Below are positions 60,301-64,000 of a stretch of DNA of 64,000 nucleotides, piece after piece. Both the position numbers and the translations under genes were made by a program. The notes under the pieces are model-generated. The model was not told the origin of the DNA and ran no database searches. It saw only the letters and a program-made list of their open reading frames with translations. The stretch is from NCBI GenBank assembly GCA_947625705.1, contig CANQPG010000002.1, positions 77,119 to 141,118 of the forward strand, in the 5' to 3' direction. How positions within the stretch are numbered: position 1 is the stretch's first letter; every line of letters starts with the position of its first letter. The DNA comes from an uncultured Peptococcaceae bacterium. Lineage in GTDB: Bacteria; Bacillota; Dehalobacteriia; UBA4068; UBA4997.

Positions 60301-60662
60301 TGTTAAGCGAGCTTACCGACCGCTTCGGCCCGCCGCCCAAGGCGGTGCAAAATCTTTTCGTTATCCTCAGCCTGCGCAATCTGGCCGAGGCGCTTGCCGC
60401 CAAATCGCTGACCGCGCCGCACCAGATATTGACGCTGAACTTTGGGCCGAAAAACCCGTTCGACGGGCAGGCCATGCTGAAGCTGGCCAATGCTTACGGC
60501 CGGCGGCTGAAATTCCTCGGCAAAAAGGAGCTGCTGCTGCGCCTCTCGCTGGAAAACCGCACCGAGGACGCGCGCCTGGCCGAGATCAAAGCGTTTTTAG
60601 AGGACTTACTGACACATCTTAACAAAACCGCGGCGGAAAATGTTGCAAACCCCGCCGAATAA
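57306..60662 (+). CDS. mfd: Transcription-repair coupling factor
   Basis: RID, helicase and TRCF domains: [68 protein letters not shown]. Confidence 0.98.
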   Translation: [1118 protein letters not shown]

Positions 60663-60722
60663 GTGTAAAATAGTAGTGTTGACACACACAAACTACAAAA
60701 TTTTGTTTCAGGAGGATCAAAC

Positions 60723-61832
60723 ATGAAGAAAACTCTGAGCCTGCTGCTCTCCGGCCTGCTGCTGCTGGCGGCGCTGACCCTTGGCGGCTGCGGCGAAAAG
60801 GCAGAGCCCCCGGCAATGATCGTGAACGGGGTGGAAATTCCGCAGGGCGTGGTTAATTATTATCTGAACTATGGCAAGGATTATCTGACCAGCTACGGTA
60901 TCGACTTCACCGACGAGAAAAACGGCGCGCAGTATATGAGCATGGTGGAGGAACAGGCCGTGGATATCGTGACCGAGGTGGCCGTGGTGCGCACTTTGGC
61001 GACGGAGGCCGGGATCACCGTGGACGAAACGGCGCTCTCTGACGCTTTGGCCGACCAGAAAGCGCATTTTGCCGACGACGCGGCCTGGGAAACCTGGCTC
61101 AACACCTATGAGCTCACCGAGGACGACGTCAACTGGATATTGGAATATCAGCTTTTGGCCGACGCGCTTTATGAGCAGGTGAACAGCGATCTGACACTTT
61201 CGGATTCCGAGCTGGCCGAGGCTTACAACGCCGACCCCGACGCTTACGACACCTACAAATTTGCCCACATTCTGGTATCCGTGCAGGGCGAAACGGACGA
61301 GGCGGGCAACACCACCGAGCCAACCGACGCCGCCTGGGAAGAAGCCCGCACCACCGCGGTTTACCTGATCAAGCAGATAAACGACGGCACCGCCACCTTT
61401 GAGGATTTGGCGCAGCGCTACAACGCCGACAGCACCAAAGCCACCGGCGGCGACCTGGGGCAATACGTGACCAAGAAAGACTCGCCTTATGTGGAGGAGT
61501 TCAACGAAGCGGCGTTTAAGCTCACCGAGGTGGGCGAGATCACGCAGGAGCCGGTGCGCAGCAGCTTCGGCTATCACATCATCAAGCTGCTGGATAAGAC
61601 CACCGGCGTGGGCGAGGCCAAAGACGCCATTCTCGAAGACAAGCTGGGCACCGAGCGCGACCAGCACTACTTTGAAAAGGTGGACGAAGCCATGCAGAAC
61701 GTGGAGATCACCCAGGATTACGTGCGTAAATACGCTCTGCCCGAGGAGCCGGCCGATAACGATACCACCGACGGCGGCACCGCTGACGGCGGCGAGAATA
61801 ACGGCGGCGAAACCCAGCCCGCCAACAACTGA
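60723..61832 (+). CDS. prsA: Peptidylprolyl isomerase lipoprotein (PrsA/SurA parvulin family)
   Basis: Lipobox TLGGCGEK; AHILVS...FEDLAQRYNADSTKATGGDLGQYV...FGYHIIKLLD. Confidence 0.93.
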   Translation: MKKTLSLLLSGLLLLAALTLGGCGEKAEPPAMIVNGVEIPQGVVNYYLNYGKDYLTSYGIDFTDEKNGAQYMSMVEEQAVDIVTEVAVVRTLATEAGITVDETALSDALADQKAHFADDAAWETWLNTYELTEDDVNWILEYQLLADALYEQVNSDLTLSDSELAEAYNADPDAYDTYKFAHILVSVQGETDEAGNTTEPTDAAWEEARTTAVYLIKQINDGTATFEDLAQRYNADSTKATGGDLGQYVTKKDSPYVEEFNEAAFKLTEVGEITQEPVRSSFGYHIIKLLDKTTGVGEAKDAILEDKLGTERDQHYFEKVDEAMQNVEITQDYVRKYALPEEPADNDTTDGGTADGGENNGGETQPANN

Positions 61833-61847
61833 TATTAACGCCAACAT

Positions 61848-61886
61848 GAAGATACCCGAGCAATTATGCCCGGGTATCTTTTTTAT
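61848..61886. terminator. Terminator between convergent prsA and spoIIE
   Basis: aagatacccgagcaattatgcccgggtatctttttt. Confidence 0.85.
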
Positions 61887-64000
61887 GCTATTTTGGCGGT
61901 TAAAATGGTGATGTCGTCGCGCACCCGGCCGCCGCTGATGGTGACGGCGCGTTCCAGCAGAAATTCCGCCATCTGCTGCGGGTCGTCGATGTTGTTGTCC
62001 TCGATCAGGTGGACGAGCCATTCCAAATCCTGCTCGCTGTCCGCGTCCAAAAGACCGTCGCTGGCCATGATCACCATGTCGCCCGCCTCCAGCTGCGCCT
62101 GATAGATCGTCTTATCCACCGTTTGCAGCATACCGACGGGGAGCGAAGCGTTCTTGATAATTTTGACCTCGCCGCCGCGCTTGATGAAGCTGGGCGCCGC
62201 GCCCGTTTTGATGAACTCCGCGCTGTTGTCATAGCGGTCGATAATGCACATATCCAGCGTGACGAACGCCTCCTCGCCGCCTTGCAGCATCAGCACGGTG
62301 TTCACGGTGTCCACGGCGGTGTGGCGGTCGAAACCCACTTCCAGCAGGTGCGTCAGCATATTAACGGCACTGCCGGATTTCAGCGCCGCGGGTATGCCCG
62401 CCCCCATGCCGTCGCTGATCATCAAAAGCTGCCGCCCCTCGCCCAGCGTCACGGCGTCGCCGGAATCGCCGCAGACGGGGTTGCCGTCCTTGGAAAGCTG
62501 GGCTTTGCCGGTGACGAGGGTGTTCGCCCCCTCGCGCAGCATATGAAAGCAGCAGCCGACGCCGCAGTTATTGCCACAGCTCACCTCCTGGGTGCGGAAG
62601 CGCTTTTGCAGCACGCGGCTCACCTCGCGCGCGGCCATATCGCGGCAGGCCACCTCGCCGGGGCACTCCTCCAGGTTCACCCAAAAATCGAGATTTTTTT
62701 CGCCCAGGTGGGTTATCTGCACGCTCCCCACCGCCAGGCCGTGTTTGGCAAAGCGCCGCTGCAAGGCTTTCTCGATATAATTCAGGTTGCCGCCCGCGTC
62801 CAGCATTTCGCCGGCCAGCTTCTCCATCACCTCGGCCGTGCCTTCCAACTGCCCGGAGAGGAAGAGCCGGCTGCCGCTTTTCTGCTGCTGCCAGTAATTG
62901 CTCTGGCAGTAAAGCTCGTACAGGCAGTTGATCGTCGCCACCAGCTCGCGCATATGCGGGCAGCGGCGGGAGAAATTATCCGGCACGTCCTGCACGGTGG
63001 CCGCGCCCTTTTGTTCCGCCACGTTAAAAAGCCCCATCACGCCGCGGTAAGTCTCCGCCACGTCCACCGACCAGCAGAGATTGCGGATCGAGCAGCGGTT
63101 GCACACCTGGCCGCAAAGGTGGTTCAGCACCATTTCCACGTTTTTCTCCTGCTCCGCCCCGTCGTCGTTATTCACACTGCGGCAGCCCGCCGCCAAATCG
63201 CGGAAGATCTGCGCCGCGCTTTGCAGCCGCCGGGCGGAAAAGCGCAGCCGCCGGCGGTTGTTCTCCTCCTCCGCCGTCTTCAGATTGAGCCCGGTGAACA
63301 TGCGCTCCCCGCGGCTGAGCCATTTCTCCGGCAGCAGAAACAGCATACCCACCGCGATAAAGCTGGCGATCAGCTGCTGCTGAATGGCGCTCATCTCCAT
63401 CACGTAAAGCCCCAGCATGACGTTCCCCAGCACAAAGCCGACCGCCACCCCAAGCCGCGAGAAACCCTTGAACGCCCCCGCCAAAAGGCCGGCAAAAGCG
63501 TATAGCCCGATCACGGCGGGGGAAACCGCCTGATCCAGGCTCGGCATGATCCCCATCAGCGCGCCGACGCCGGCGCCCGCGCCTGCGCCGCCCCAAAACG
63601 CCGCCAGCATGACCAGAAAGCGGCTGATGATATCGCGGAGCTGCAAGCCGGCCACGCTGAACTCGCCCAGCCCGCAGATACAGCCCAAAAACAGCACGAA
63701 CAGGCAGACCAGCTCGTCGGCGGAGAGGCTTTTCACGTCGCCAAGCTCCTGCAAAATACCCAGCGCGATCAGCATGATCAGCGAGAGCCCCGCCGCAAAC
63801 GCCCCCTCGAAGCAGATGACCAGCAGGTTATAGGCCGACGCCTCGGCGGAGATCAGCAAAAACAGCGCGCGCAATGTGATCAGCGCCGCGCCGCAAAGCA
63901 TCGGCGCCAGCAGCCAGTCGCGCTTTTCATCGCGGGGTTTTATGTAGAGCAGCAGGCAGGCCAGAACCTCCGCCGCGATATACGGCCAGGCGTTGATACC
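61883..64000 (-). CDS. spoIIE: Stage II sporulation protein E (PP2C-type phosphatase); 5' end truncated by window edge
   Basis: Multi-TM N-terminus then MISDGMGAGIPAALKSGSAVNMLTHLLEVGF, GDMVIMASDGLLD; reading frame stays open to 64000. Confidence 0.95.
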   Translation of the reverse strand, partial: GINAWPYIAAEVLACLLLYIKPRDEKRDWLLAPMLCGAALITLRALFLLISAEASAYNLLVICFEGAFAAGLSLIMLIALGILQELGDVKSLSADELVCLFVLFLGCICGLGEFSVAGLQLRDIISRFLVMLAAFWGGAGAGAGVGALMGIMPSLDQAVSPAVIGLYAFAGLLAGAFKGFSRLGVAVGFVLGNVMLGLYVMEMSAIQQQLIASFIAVGMLFLLPEKWLSRGERMFTGLNLKTAEEENNRRRLRFSARRLQSAAQIFRDLAAGCRSVNNDDGAEQEKNVEMVLNHLCGQVCNRCSIRNLCWSVDVAETYRGVMGLFNVAEQKGAATVQDVPDNFSRRCPHMRELVATINCLYELYCQSNYWQQQKSGSRLFLSGQLEGTAEVMEKLAGEMLDAGGNLNYIEKALQRRFAKHGLAVGSVQITHLGEKNLDFWVNLEECPGEVACRDMAAREVSRVLQKRFRTQEVSCGNNCGVGCCFHMLREGANTLVTGKAQLSKDGNPVCGDSGDAVTLGEGRQLLMISDGMGAGIPAALKSGSAVNMLTHLLEVGFDRHTAVDTVNTVLMLQGGEEAFVTLDMCIIDRYDNSAEFIKTGAAPSFIKRGGEVKIIKNASLPVGMLQTVDKTIYQAQLEAGDMVIMASDGLLDADSEQDLEWLVHLIEDNNIDDPQQMAEFLLERAVTISGGRVRDDITILTAKIA

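Overview
The window looks like a chromosomal segment from a high-GC, spore-forming, Firmicutes-like bacterium. No phage, IS element or CRISPR array was seen. Main contents: a complete glycogen operon (glgA, glgD, glgC, glgP, glgB; glgP carries an apparent frameshift); an ECF sigma/anti-sigma pair; tRNA-Leu(CAG); a YabO(RqcP)-YabP-YabQ-DivIC-S1 sporulation/division block; alr, pyrG, argS; SpoIIID, SpoVT, BofC-like and SpoIIE proteins; an IscR-like regulator, cysK and iscS-iscU-mnmA-pdxS-pdxT; two S-layer-homology surface proteins, one a 1892-aa papain-type protease with Cys-rich GLUG repeats; a LuxR/DUF5058-like/C45-acylase module; an ABC transporter; and pth-mfd-prsA. Strongest unannotated signals: (1) a probable type I toxin-antitoxin locus at about 30.49-30.83 kb, with a 27-aa hydrophobic ORF absent from the ORF track, convergent promoters, a shared bidirectional terminator and a sequesterable Shine-Dalgarno; (2) a roughly 126-nt multi-stem structured RNA/DNA element upstream of ltaE; (3) a CTP synthase homologue lacking its glutaminase Cys and oxyanion Gly, and with the conserved Mg-binding Asp changed to Ala; (4) a twin-hairpin intergenic element between pyrG and a FemAB gene. 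All family calls come from reading the sequence; no searches were run.
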